DNA of 64,000 bases from contig VZSF01003931.1 of the NCBI GenBank assembly GCA_013398295.1, forward strand, positions 311,211 through 375,210. The letters run 5' to 3'. The DNA comes from Chionis minor. Lineage: Eukaryota; Chordata; Aves; Charadriiformes; Chionididae. The notes below the pieces were generated by a model. It was not told the DNA's origin. It saw nothing but the letters and a program-made list of their open reading frames with translations, and searched no databases. Made by a program: the position numbers and the translations under genes. Positions 27,401 through 39,005 of this stretch are shown here, in pieces. How positions within the stretch are numbered: position 1 is the first letter of the stretch; each line of letters starts with the position of its first letter.

Positions 27401-28114
27401 CAACGTTGTTTGTTAGAGATGAATTCTATAAGGGCGGCAGCTGGAAAATGTGTACCAAGGCAGTCTATTCCTTTGCTTATGCAAATTTTCCCCAGTCAGG
27501 TAATAAAGTGTGCATTAAAACTTCAGTGATTTCCCTTCTAAAAATGTATTTGTTAAAATAAGCTCTCTGATGATTTACTTGAACAATAGGTTTAATAAAT
27601 CATATTTTGTGTGTCAGGTTATATTTCTACATTTGGTAAGCTTATCCTTGCAGTATTTGCATGGTTTTGTTGTTAATTTTTCTGGGTGATAGTTCTTAAA
27701 GTTTCTCTCTTCAATAGTAATTCCACAAAATTTTAAAATTTTACTCATTAAAAGACAGTAGTTGGGTCAGCATACATTACCAAACAATATTTATAGCTCT
27801 ACTTAAAGTTTTTAAAGTTTTTAAGCTCTACTTAAACTTTTTAAAAGAAATAGTGGTTTTGAAATGATGATTGCTGAAATGAAAATAATTTCAATTTTCT
27901 CGGAATTGTATATACCAATTGACCAACCTGTTTCTTTTTCTTGGTGAGCATTTTTTTCTTCATAAGAATTTTGCATCTCTTGGACCTCCTGTCCCTTGTC
28001 AGAGTAAAGAAAGCCTGACTGCAGTGTGGCTGTAAGTCAGCAAAAATATGTATGGGAATGGCGTGTTAGTTGTATATGTATGACTTATATCACCTTCAGG
28101 ATCTCTGTTTTGAA
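15441..28114. other. Long AT-rich non-coding stretch
   Basis: About 12.7 kb without a recognised gene or transposon. Reading frames are mostly under 95 codons, on both strands, with no family resemblance. A somewhat GC-richer patch lies around 20440-20720. A short imperfect direct repeat lies at 27795-27846. Confidence 0.55.
27795..27846. repeat. Imperfect direct repeat, 29-bp period
   Basis: AGCTCTACTTAAA occurs at 27795-27807 and again at 27824-27836. Each copy is followed by a similar TTTTTAAA stretch differing at one or two bases. It looks like a small local duplication. Confidence 0.7.
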
Positions 28115-28430
28115 ATAATCACAGAATCACAGAATGGTAGGGGTTGGAAGGGACCTTCAGAGGTCATCTAGTCCAACCCCCTGCCAGGCGGGTTTTGAAT
28201 ATCTCCAGAGAAGGAGACTCCACAACCTCTCTGGGCAGCCTGTTCCAGTGCTCTGTCACCCTCAAAGCAGGGAAGTTTTTCCTCATGTTAAGATGGAATT
28301 TCCTGTGTTACAGTTTGTTCCCGTTGCCCCTTGTCCTGCTGCTGGACACCACTGAAAAGCGCCTGGCCCCATCCTCTTGACACCTGCCCTTTAGATCTTT
28401 ATAAGCATTGATGTGATCCCCTCTCAGTCA
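28115..28430 (-). mobile_element. CR1 LINE copy C, short 3' fragment, minus strand
   Basis: It starts on the plus strand with ATCACAGAATCACAGAATGG and GGTTGGAAGGGACC, then CATCTAGTCCAACCCCCTGCC. It continues with CACAACCTCTCTGGGCAGCC and GTTCCAGTGCTCTGTCACCC, a 3' type distinct from the other six copies. The order passes straight from CCCTGCC to AGGCGGGTTTTGAATATC. In the related copies I know, a segment of roughly 45 bp containing an AGCAGG-type sequence lies between these blocks, so an internal deletion is likely. Similarity ends after CCCCTCTCAGTC. No usable ORF2 remains. Confidence 0.92.
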
Positions 28431-28548
28431 CCCTTTAATCAAGACAGATTATGCAATAACCTCTTAAGCTACCGTTAAGTTGGAAGAACTGATTTTTGAA
28501 ACTTTCAGGAAAAATATTCTGAATTAAAGAAGTGCTTCTTTTTCCGTC

Positions 28549-28564
28549 TTTTTTTTTTTTTTTT
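28549..28564. repeat. Poly-T run (16)
   Basis: Sixteen uninterrupted T. Its length is likely uncertain in sequencing. Confidence 0.9.
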
Positions 28565-29295
28565 GAAACTGACAACGATAGTCAATTTACAAGCACACGT
28601 TTGCTGTAAATGAATGGGGGATTCACTCTGAGGGATTGCATAAATTGGATTTACCTGCATATTACATAGATTATCAAAACGCTATTTCAGACATTTTAGA
28701 AGGTCATGTGGGTATTTAAAGGTTGAAGAGAAAATTTTCTAAGAAACCAAAGTTTCTAGAACTTCCTGGATAAACTGAATAGTGTCGCTGGAAGCTGACT
28801 TGGTTAAATTTCCAACTTTGCTGACCTCTCCGACTTGCCTATTTTTTCTGGAAGAGTCACCGCTTGTTTGTTCCAAACAAAACCTCCATACAAGAAATCC
28901 TGCCATCAGTGAAATCATTTGCTGATTCCCTTTGGCAGGGCCGAGAGACTCTTTTCATGTTCCTATTCCTGTTGTTCTTCGGTAAATTCTGAAACTGTTC
29001 TTTAAGACACGCAGTCTCCATGAAACAGTATTGCAAAAGCTTGTTTTGACTTTTTATGATGGGTGGGTGTATTACTGCTATAAATTCACTAGACTTCAGT
29101 AATAAAAACCAAATTCAACTAGAAAAAATTAACATACGATAAATTATTTGCAAAAATACTGTGTTAGAAGAAGGTAATTTACACAGCAGGGCAAGGTACT
29201 TAGGAGTTAGAAAGCTTCTGTGCAGTGAGAGTGAGTAGACAGAAATGTTGTTCTCCAAGGGTCTGGGGCTCTGCTCCTTTGCAAAGCTGTGCCTC

Positions 29296-29334
29296 CTTCC
29301 CTTGGGAAGTCAGAGAAGCCCCCCAGAGGGGGCT
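29296..29334. other. Two adjacent short GC-rich hairpins
   Basis: CTTCCC (29296-29301) pairs with GGGAAG (29304-29309) across TT. Eight bases later AGCCCCC (29317-29323) pairs with GGGGGCT (29328-29334) across CAGA. Both are perfect stems (6 and 7 bp) in a locally GC-rich patch. Function is unknown and chance is possible. Confidence 0.5.
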
Positions 29335-30972
29335 GTGTTGGGGAAGGAGGAGGGAGGAGGTGGCCCAGTGACTGGGGTGATGGTTTAGGCGACGTGTGCC
29401 TTATTGGGTCATTCCATCTCCAGCCCCAGCACTTCCAGACTGCTGCCTCACTGTCCTGGTGCTGGAGCCAGGGTTGGGCTGGTATTGTGCGTTGTTGGGC
29501 TTGAGGGCTCGCAGTCTGATGGGGAAACATATTTTGGGTTTTCCGGTGCCACCTCAATAGCATTCCTGGAAAGATAACAGACAGTAGGAATCTGCGTGTT
29601 CTGTATTTTGTAATTATTTTTTTTCTTTTATATGAGGAGAGCATTTGCTAAAGTAGCTTCCTGACATCTGAATTTAAAAAAAAGAAAAAGAGGAAGAAAA
29701 GAATAAGAAGGGAATAAGCTCTGAGCATGCGTTACAAATTGCTTAAAGGATGGGAACTAAAGTTAGATAGCTGATGTAAAATTCAATTAGCATCTAAACC
29801 AACCATTTAATTTATAATTTTTCAACAATGTGAGATGAATTTATGTATGCTTTTGACTACAGTCTTTCTTGTGTCGCACCCATGATTTTTTAGGTATATC
29901 TTTGAGATTACAACTCAAACTGTAACTTAGGAGGACAAAAAAGGAAGATTTCTGAAATACTAATCTGTTTCTGTTTTCAATCCACAAAGCTGGATCTCTC
30001 ATCTAGTGTTTCGTACCATTTTTGTGTTGGTCATATCTCCTGTATTGTACTGGAGTTATATTCTTGCTGGCACTATGAAACTATATTCTCGCTTATTGTT
30101 CGTGTAGGTCAAGGAATACTCATTCTGGCTTCTGTTCTTTAGTAATGTCTAGACAGGGCAAAAATTTGCTTTACCTTTTCTTTGAAATATATGGAAGAAC
30201 TTTTATGCAATTTTGACTACAGCTTCTCATTCACTGTAATTTTTGAGCTTTTTGTTAGCTTCATTTTCTATTGTAAGTGGTAACAGCAATTTGAACTTTC
30301 TAGCTGTTACGATAACAGACTACAGAAAGAGCTAAGCTACATAATCTTTTTTGCAGTTTTCAAGCAGAGTGTGGTGGTTTGGGTTCTTTTGGTGGTTTGG
30401 GGGTTTTTTGTTTGTTTTTTTTGTGAAGGACTAGTGAGAAAGGCTGTATGCATCCAAACAGATACTTAAAAGGATTAGGTGAAAATGCAGAGGAAGGCTT
30501 TATGGAAAGGAGGCAAATTATCACTAACAGCTTTGACAAAAGCTACTAGAAAAATGTCAGAGGTCCTTACTGTTCTGAGTCAGAGCTTAAATCTGGATGC
30601 AATTTATGCCTTTAGAAATGCTTCGTCTAATGGTTGGTACTAAGGTCATTTTTTTAGTGTGACAAACTAGTGTATTGATTTTCAGTTGAACCTTAGTATC
30701 TCTAGATAGATAACAGCTTTGTATCTCTTTGGAGCTTGCAAAATCTAAGCTCCTTGACATGCACAAAGAGCATTGCATTTTGCATTTATGCGGGACTCTG
30801 AATACCGTATTCTTGTCCAGAAGCTATTCCTAAGTAGATAATCGTATCTTTCTGATATAAACAAATTAATCATTTTTCACTTTGGTAAAGTACTCATTTC
30901 CCCCATGTTTCTTTTCCATGGATGATGTTTTACATGACATACTCTTCCTACATTGTCCTCCACAATTAATTC

Positions 30973-30987
30973 ATATATATATATATA
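30973..30987. repeat. AT dinucleotide run
   Basis: Seven and a half AT units. Confidence 0.88.
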
Positions 30988-32223
30988 ACAAGTATTACAA
31001 AAAACCTTTCATCTGAGTGGAGGTTAATTTATAGCGACCCTTTTTTGCCATTGCTGTGCACATCCAGTGCCTGGTGCTGAACTGCGGGTCCTTCTGATTA
31101 GGCAAGACTGAAAGTGGCTTTTTCAAGAGCTACTCATGGTGGCTTAGGCATTATTGAGTTCAGCAGTAGTTTTTCTCCATTGCAGCTCTCTCTCTTGCCT
31201 CACACTGTCGTTGAGGCTTAAGAAATGAATTTAGATCTGCAAAGATGATCTGAAATTCTGTGTGGTTGTCTATAAATTTTCATGTATGGAGATTCAAGAA
31301 CTTCATTAGCTTTTACAGCTTGAATGGGAAAAGTGGGATAAAATTGGAAAAAAAATTCTTCTGCCTGTCTTCATTATGTTATGAGCTGAAATAATCAAAT
31401 CACGTTTTCATAACACCTGATGCAATATTGTCTGTCTGTTCTCATAAAATGGAAAAAATCAGGTGGAAGCACCACAGCTTTCCCAGCTGACTCAGTGGCT
31501 TAGCTCAGGTACCAACAGATAGAAATAATGACACTTCCAGTGTTGTTGCGTAAATATGAAAGAGGAGTATACTGTAAAGGTACTGTGAAGGTTCTTGGCG
31601 TCGTCTGTGGAAGATGGCTTATTTTTTCACCAGGAGCGAATCCTGCTGGAGCCTCTCCCTCCATCCGCTGTGCCCATGGCCAGCACAGAGGTCCGAGCAG
31701 TGTGACCTGCCACCCAGGAGTGAGCCAGGACGTCCCCTGGGATGTCACTCAACTCCAGGACTGCATGTTGCATGGGCACATTCAAACTTCCAGGACTTGC
31801 CTGATTTGTTGAAAAGGGTCTTTAGTAGGTGTCAACAAATTATCTTTCTGGAGCATAAAAGACAGAAAAATACTGAAGTTTATAGGCCTGTCTCCCTTAT
31901 ATTTGTGGGCTGCAGGCCTACAGAGTTCTTTCACATTTAGACGTCTCTGAATCTGCGTTTGGTTTTACTGGTGTGGTTTTTTCTCTCTTGCTTAAGTCAT
32001 GTAGAGTACAGCAGAGCAGGGATCCTTCATCCTGTTTCCTATGGTCTGTCCATCAGCATCCAGTGCTCACCATTGTCCAGGTCAATATAGCGAGCTAGAA
32101 GGACCCCTCCTTTCACCCTGTGTCTATGTGTACTGTATTCTTAAGCAGACTAGTTTTCAAAATTATGATAGTCCTACACTAACTATATAAGGAAGAAAAA
32201 TTTATATTCTGTTCTAAACTTGA

Positions 32224-33090
32224 AAGGATCGGTACTGGGGCCAGTTCTCTTTAATATCTTTATCAGTGACCTGGACAAGGGGATCGAGTGCACCCTCAGT
32301 AAGTTTGCAGATGACACCAAGTTGGGTGGGAGTGTTGATCTGCTTGAGGGTAGGAAGGCTCTACAGAGGGATCTGGACAGGCTGGATCCATGGGCCGAGG
32401 CCAATGGTGTGAGGTTCAACAAGGCCAAGTGCTGGGCCCTGCACTTGGGTCACAACAACCCCAATACAGTACCACAGGCTTGGGGAGGAGTGGCTGGAAA
32501 GCTGTACAGCAGAAAAGGACCCGGAGGTGTTGGCCGACAGTCAGCTGAATATGAGCCATCAGTGTGCCCAGGTGGCCAAGGGAGCCAACAGCATCCTGGC
32601 CTGTATCAGGAACAGTGTGGCCAGCAGGACTAGGGAAGTGATTGTGCCCCTGTACGTGGCACTGGTGAGGCCCCACCTGGAATACTGTGTTCAGTTTTGG
32701 GCGCCTCACTAGAAGAAAGACATTGAGGTGCTGGAGCGTGTCCAGAGAAGGGCAATGAAGCTGGTGAGGGGTCTGGAGCACAAGTCTTATGAGAAGCGGC
32801 TGAGGGAACTGGGGTTGTTCAGCCTGGAGAAGAGGAGGCTGAGGGGAGACCTTATCGCTCTCTACAACTACCTGAAAGGAGGTTGTGGAGAGGTGGGGGT
32901 CAGTCTCATTTTCCAAGCAACAGGCGATAGGACAAGAGGAAATGGCCTCAAGTTGTACCAGGGAAGGTAAATTTCTTCACCAAAAGGGTTATCCAGCATT
33001 GGAACAGGCTGCCCAGGGAAGTGGTTGAGTCACCATCCTTGGAGGTATTTAAAAGACAGGCAGATGTGGTGCTTGGGGTCATGGTTTAGT
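32224..33090 (+). pseudogene. CR1 copy D ORF2 remnant: RT motifs present, reading frame broken
   Basis: The frame opens with [12 protein letters not shown] and keeps the catalytic FADD of the palm domain, then [14 protein letters not shown] and [16 protein letters not shown]. One extra base near 32465 shifts the frame. The true continuation ([20 protein letters not shown] to [16 protein letters not shown]) runs in another frame and hits a TAG at 32710-32712 where the family usually has tyrosine. The protein resumes with [21 protein letters not shown] deletion of about 20 bp near 32968 removes the usual FRLDIRK stretch. With one frameshift, one nonsense change and one deletion it cannot encode an active enzyme. 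Confidence 0.85.
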
Positions 33091-33117
33091 GGTGGTTTTG
33101 GCAGTGTTAGGTTAGGT
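32224..33117 (+). mobile_element. CR1 LINE copy D, truncated at both ends
   Basis: The first CR1 bases, GGATCGGTACTGGGGCCAGT, encode the [12 protein letters not shown] motif of the reverse transcriptase. FADDTKLGG (32304-32330) follows, then the C-terminal region with [20 protein letters not shown]. The 3' UTR reaches TTTAGTGGTGGTTTTGGCAG and then GTGTTAGGTTA, but runs into unrelated DNA near 33117 without the usual GGACTCGATGATCTT block or any octamer tail. It shares its 3' type with copy G. A missing 3' tip is unusual because CR1 integrates 3' end first, so a later deletion is the simplest explanation. Confidence 0.93.
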
Positions 33118-36100
33118 AGCTTGACTAAGCCACCAACAACGTAGTACAGCTCTGGAGTCTGACTGCTTGAGTCTTTTATGTCACCTGTGGAATTAGCAAT
33201 TGGACCTTATACATCTAAAAAATTCCTTTCCTCGCATTCACACACTTAAGTTATTGTCCATTTGGGTATTAACACAACTTAAATATCCTTTGTGTAATAG
33301 GGATGAACTACAGTTACAAAAGGAAATACAGGCATGGGAGTTAGCTGGAAATCAGTTTATGTAGCCAGCTTCTGAAATGAGTACTTTCTATTATATGATG
33401 TGTTTGGGTTGTGCTAGATCTTGGAAGTGTTTGAAAAATTGCAAGTGTAGTGTAGTTTCTACCTTGGATCCACTGATCCAGACATATGGTGGATATTACA
33501 CCCAGGTTGCTAAGAGGAAATGGAGATTTGGAGGTAGTTTGACAGTATCTGCAGCTGTGAATCGGAGAAAGTTTGGGAAGAAAAAGTCAAAGCAGAATTT
33601 GAGTAAAGATTTTTTTAAGCATTCTGCAAGGGCATGCCAAAATTTGCTGGAGGGAGACAAATATAGGGAGGGATCAGAAAAGATACTATAAAGGGAAGAA
33701 TGAAATGTGTTAGAGAAAGCAGGAGTTTGGTGATGGTATACCAGCATCTATCTGAGCGGGCATCTCAGTGTAATTTACTGCAGGAGAGAGCTCTAGGATC
33801 AAGTTTTTGTGATAAGGTATTAAGTACTTTAAAAATAGCTAAATGTGTGCCCAACCTTATTTTTAAAGGCAGTCTTTAATAGCTCGTGTATCAAGTAATC
33901 AGGAAAATTAAAACCACACAAGCTCACTTTGCTTTTCAAGTTTAATTTTGGTAGGATTCTATTAATATGTCTTATATTTATGCGAGAAAGTGACTATCTG
34001 GAAACGCACATGTTTATGAATTTCAGAAAACATCTGGGAAAAGCTGAATGTAAGACATTGTTATGAAAGTATACATAAAAAATTCTAACAGAATTACTAA
34101 TGAAAAACTGAGAGTTGAGCAAACAACTGAACCCTGTCTTTATTGAATTCTAGATACTGCCTCTGGATCTGCATTGAAAAAGACTCTACCTTATTGGAGG
34201 TTGGTGACTTTTTTCAGTTCTTATATCTAGTTTTAAAATAATTATTTATTACCATGTTTAAGTAATGAAGTGAAAGATAGCAGCTTCTTACTGGCAAATT
34301 ATTAGTCCCAGCGCAATGGAAAAAATGGTGAAAGCATTGTTAATTTGGAAATTTATGCTGAACTAATGCACAGAAGTGGTGTTGTGGTTTTGACCTCATC
34401 AGCGTGGTTAGTTTTCAAATGTTAGTTATATTGAAATGCAACATTTTAGCGTTAGATCTACTGACAATTTTTTTTTTGATTCAAATACGTCTCTGGTTTG
34501 AATTGATATTTGATGTGTATATCTGGCAGTTCCTATTTGAAGGCTGGAGCAGTCTGTACTTCTGAGATGGTATCTGTCATGAAAGCTACACCAAATGAGC
34601 TTTTTGTAAATGTAATACAGAAGCATAGGACCTGATCTTTATTTCTGTTGTCTATTAAGAAATTACCTACTGAGGTCTGCAATGTGTATGTGTGTGAAGC
34701 ACGGAAGGTGGTACCTGCTGATCAGGTTAGAGCAGGCTAAAGCCCTTCCTCACCTGGCTCTGTATATACATATTGCTGGGCAATTGGAAGCCCATAGCTC
34801 AGTGATGACGGTATTCACTCTATGAAGGTGGACTAACGTTGAGCTACCTATAAAGTCATGTTACCCTTGATGAAGCTAGTCTGGTAGGATGCACAGTTGA
34901 TGCAACGCTGGCAGCTCAGCTACGCATAGTTATTTCTAATCCATCTAGCTGCATATAGGAGTATGCTTAGATTTCCATTAGGGGTGTGCAGGCATTATTT
35001 CCTACCCCTGAAGAGCACTTAAAGATTGCACCAAGTTAATGTATATTCCTCAGACTATCATTCAAGTAAGAACATAAACGAGACATTTTAATACAATTTT
35101 GGAAATGGATTTCAGTATATGGTTTGAAATGCTTGAAGTGAAATCCGCTATTCTGTTGTAGAACAGGACCAGAGAAAGTCACAGCTCCTAATGGAAAAAT
35201 ATGATCCCTTGGCTTAAAGTTATTTAGCACCGACGTGTTTAACTTCTGTGTCTTTTACCTCCTATAACTTCATTAATTTTCTGCTGCTAGAAAAGGAAGG
35301 CACTGGCTTAGAGTAGTGCTATAGTGAATCCTATAGGTATCTACCTCTAGCCCAAATTCTTCTGGAAGTCTGAACCTTGGTGTCTTTGGACCTTGTATTG
35401 TCAAACTGTTATGTTGAATGTTTATGTAGTACTGAAACCAAGGGATCTGTGCGTTATAAGCAAATAACAGTAATTCTTTTTAGGCATCATGTAGTTTTTT
35501 GTGAAATACTTCCTTGCATTTGTATTTTGCATACTGCTTCAGTTAATTTTAGTTTAATGAACAAATTAATGTAGATCAAACTTAGTTTTGTAGTTTTTGT
35601 TAGCTAACCTGTCTGAAAAATAGCCCCAAATTTGTTTTTACTCTTTAATTCATTCTTATAGTCTTAATATTTGTCTGGCTGTTTTGTCTGTTGCCAAATT
35701 ACAATGACATGACTTTTAGTATACTGTTTTGTTCAGTGGTAGTGAAATGGCATGTGTTGTAGGCATGATTTCAGTACAAATATTTCCTGCCTTAGAAATA
35801 CTGTTTTTCAGATGTCTTTGGACCTTGATTTAACATGTAATCTCTGGACAGAGCTAACTCTTCTGCTCAGCTGGTTTTGTATATATATTAGAAAGCTGCT
35901 TTCTACACTAAAAGAGATGTAAGTGCAGCTTAGTAATAGTTATTTGTGATTCCAGTTGTCTGATTAGAGTTCCTGGCTGTCCGTAGGTGTCTTTCCATTT
36001 GGATGACGAATATGGGATAAAGCTCACTTACACCTGAGTACGGGATACCATTGCACTGTGCTTAAGCATCATAGCAGACTATAATATTTCCATATAGATT

Positions 36101-36321
36101 TCCATTCAGAAACTGTGCTTAGGCTCTTATTTTGACTTACAGGTATAAGTGAAGCTTCTTACCAGCCAGATCTGACAGAGCTGGTACCCATCCTTGTGTG
36201 GCAATGCAGGAGGAGAGTGGGCTTCTCAAACCTGTCGCAATGTATGCTGCTGCAAGCAGACTTTGATAGCAGTTACGCACTTATAAATGCACCTTATCAC
36301 ATCTTTTTTTTCCTGGGACAG
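33118..36321. other. AT-rich non-coding stretch
   Basis: No gene, RNA or transposon recognised. The longest frame (33377-33691, plus, 104 codons) is rich in lysine and serine, has no domain signature and is probably chance. Confidence 0.55.
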
Positions 36322-37072
36322 GTGTTCATGAGACAGATCTTTCATTCCTGAAACCTGTTTTGTATCCAAGAGGAGGTCCATCAAATGACTCTCATGGACC
36401 TTCTCTGTTTGAGAAAGATTTTATCCACCATTGTTGCACTGTTGTTCCTCACACTCAGTTTTCCATGTACATGTTGTCATCCTTTCCTTACCAATAAGCC
36501 CGTAAGTGGCATGGCACATGCTGTAAGTCTCTTATTAAAGAATGACCGTTCTCCTGCTTATTGTTCTGTATGAATGAGCTTGTCATCCCAGGATTGCTGG
36601 ATATACCTGATGCTTTTTGTCTTCATTCAAAATGGCCACAGTCTCCTGCTGTTTCTAATTTATAACTGCCATCAATAAAGATGAGTATTACTTCTATTCT
36701 TTGGCTGAAAGAAAAAGCGAAATGAAGGATGAAGGTCCTGCGGAGGAGTGGGAGGTGGAAGCGCAGGAGTCTGCAGTTCCCTGCAGTGGCAGACAGCATT
36801 GCTTGTTTCTCCCGCAGGGACAGGGCACCTTCCTGGGAGCCCATCGGGTAGTGCTGTGCATCTGTGCAGCTGCAGCAAGGCTGCAGGTCAGGTGTAATGT
36901 CTTGTGTGCAATTCCCCATCCAGTACGTTTCCCTGGGGAAGGAACCTGCAGGCGGTAAGCTGCCTGTCTCCTCCATGGCTCTCCCCTGAGCTCCTGGGAT
37001 GCGGAGAGGGAGCAGGCCGCATGCCAAGTGTATGGTTCTGATCAGCATGGTAGGACAGTGCCTGTCATGTAA

Positions 37073-37332
37073 AACGACAGGCCGGGGGCAGGGCAGAGCA
37101 GCTGTAACGTGACATTTCAGCCTCCCTTTTACTCTCTGACCCGACGGGATTAGCCAGCCTCGCGCAGGATCTGCCAGTTGTCCGTGTCTGGTTCAGGGCT
37201 GGGGGAGATGCTGAGCCGTGCTGAGCTGCAGCAGAGCAGTGTCCTCTGGTAGGACTCGGCGCTGAGAAGGACACGGTTTGGCTGTCGGCAAGCGGCACGA
37301 GGTGCCCGTTGTGTGCCTCTCCCACGTTACGA
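37073..37332. other. CpG-rich block
   Basis: About 260 bp that are clearly GC-richer than their surroundings. I count about 18 CG dinucleotides, including CGACGGG-like and CCTCGCGCAGG clusters, in a window where CG is otherwise scarce. By eye the observed/expected CG ratio is near 0.7, which would meet loose CpG-island criteria. A 90-codon minus-strand frame spans it without a recognisable domain. It could be a promoter or enhancer, or simply GC-rich DNA. Confidence 0.45.
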
Positions 37333-38975
37333 TTCAAAGACCTGATTCTGTGCTGTGACCAGGCACGATGACTGTCATCTATTCAGAGAGAAAGTTGAGA
37401 GGTAAGTATATTATCCAGTGGGTATTCAGCAGGAGTAGTGGTGGTGTGTTGTGTTAATTATTGCCTACGTTGTAGCATCTCATCTAACAAAGTTCTTTAA
37501 AGTATGCTACAAGGTAATTAAATATCCAGGCATTCAAAAGTAATGCTTTTCCGATATTGTTGTGTTTCTATGACGCAATGCAGTCCCTTGACATTAAAAT
37601 TAAGCATTGCAATGCCCCGAAGTATGAAAGAATTAGATCTGTGTTTGGATGTAGCTGTTGTTTTAGACTAAATGCTTCTCGACAATCTTTCAGAATTCAA
37701 TTTGAATATGTTCAAATGAGCAGAAGCAGTTCAAATCAACGTTCTCCTGGAAAGGCCTTCATAGGATACATTCTCCTTATTATGCATTAATTTCTATAAC
37801 TTTGCAGCTGCCTTTTATATTGGAGGCATTATTTTCAAATTACTGAAGTATTTTAAGAGCAATGCTCTTGGTAAAGGCATAAACAAAGTACAAAGGCCAG
37901 TCTGTTTTCCACATAGTAGATTGTTGTGAAGAGTTTGTGCCAGCCAGTACAGAGAGTGCAATCGTGTCTTATTCCTCTCAAGAGAGATGAATTACTCAAC
38001 TGCCTTGGCTCCTGCTGCTCCACATTCTTATCCTTGAGCTGTATTGTTGGAGCGGTCTGCTCCTCTTCACGGACCAGCCAGTGTAACTGGCAGAAATGTA
38101 AATGTATAGCATTGTCTTCATGAAAGGTCTTCACCTGTGAGCTGTTCTGGATATGCACCAGCTTTCCAAACAGTGTAGTTTATTGTGCTTTTGGGATTAT
38201 TTTTTTTTTAAAGAAAACTAACAGATTTTTTTCAAACAATAGCACTATGCACTGCAGTATCTATTAAAACTCTAGCAAATTTGCAGAGACTGCATTATTG
38301 ATTGATACACTGATACGTTGCAACAGCCCAGGTAATTTATCTTGCTATTTTTCTGTTCAGAAAATTTTGTTCAAGGTTGTAGTTTCCTCTGGTGGTGGAC
38401 ACAATAGGGACTGTGAAAAGACAAGGTGTGTCAAACTAAGATCAGCTGAGTCAAGTGTATTTCTGTCTTCAACTCATTTGACTGTGAGTAGGTAGCACTG
38501 TGTGCCTCCAACAGTTAATCTTTCTTTTTAAAGTTTGTCTCTGCAGCTACGTAGGTGTTTTAATGTGGTTACCACTGCAGTTTCTTAACATGCCTCAGTA
38601 CTGTTACACCCCCCTTGGGGTTAAAATGCAACCGGCATGCTGCACCTCCTGAGTGCCACTGCCACTGGCGATAAAACCCTTTGACTTTCCTAGGGACAAC
38701 TTTGAAGCATATACGTAGCTATTGGGAGGCACTGAACAGCATCACTATCAAATCAGCAGCAAATACCGAGGGTCAAGCATAGACATTTCCTAATTGAGGT
38801 TGTGCAAAGAAGTCTTTGCTATACTGGGTCACGAAAGCCAGTAGTGTTGGAGGAAACACAGTAACTGGAGGGACCGAGACTGTGCATACAAGTCCCCAGA
38901 ATAACCCATAGCCCTTCATTTGCAAACGAAATTAAGTTGGTATTTTGCTCAAAATTACTTGTTGCATAAACAACA

Positions 38976-39005
38976 TAATTTATTGCAGATTAATTTATTG
39001 CAGAT
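38976..39005. repeat. 15-bp perfect tandem duplication
   Basis: TAATTTATTGCAGAT occurs twice in direct succession and is followed by TA. It is a small slippage-type duplication. Confidence 0.9.

Larger units (their letters stand above)
28431..32223. other. Non-coding stretch with one GC-rich patch
   Basis: No recognisable gene. It contains a 16-base T run (28549-28564), a GC-rich patch with two small hairpins (29296-29334), a purine-rich run near 29676-29717, a G/T-rich run near 30367-30407 and an AT microsatellite (30973-30987). Frames of 94-145 codons around 29207-29644 and 31528-31940 have no domain signature. Confidence 0.5.

Noticed and set aside
30360..30425. G/T-rich run as a possible plus-strand G-quadruplex
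   Set aside because: Only two runs of three or more G. It is low-complexity GT sequence.
32416..32916. 166-codon minus-strand open frame
   Set aside because: Antisense to CR1 copy D ORF2. It follows the codon pattern of the element and has no family of its own.
36623..37048. 141-codon minus-strand frame
   Set aside because: It is matched by an overlapping plus-strand frame in a GC-rich patch. No splice or start context and no family resemblance.
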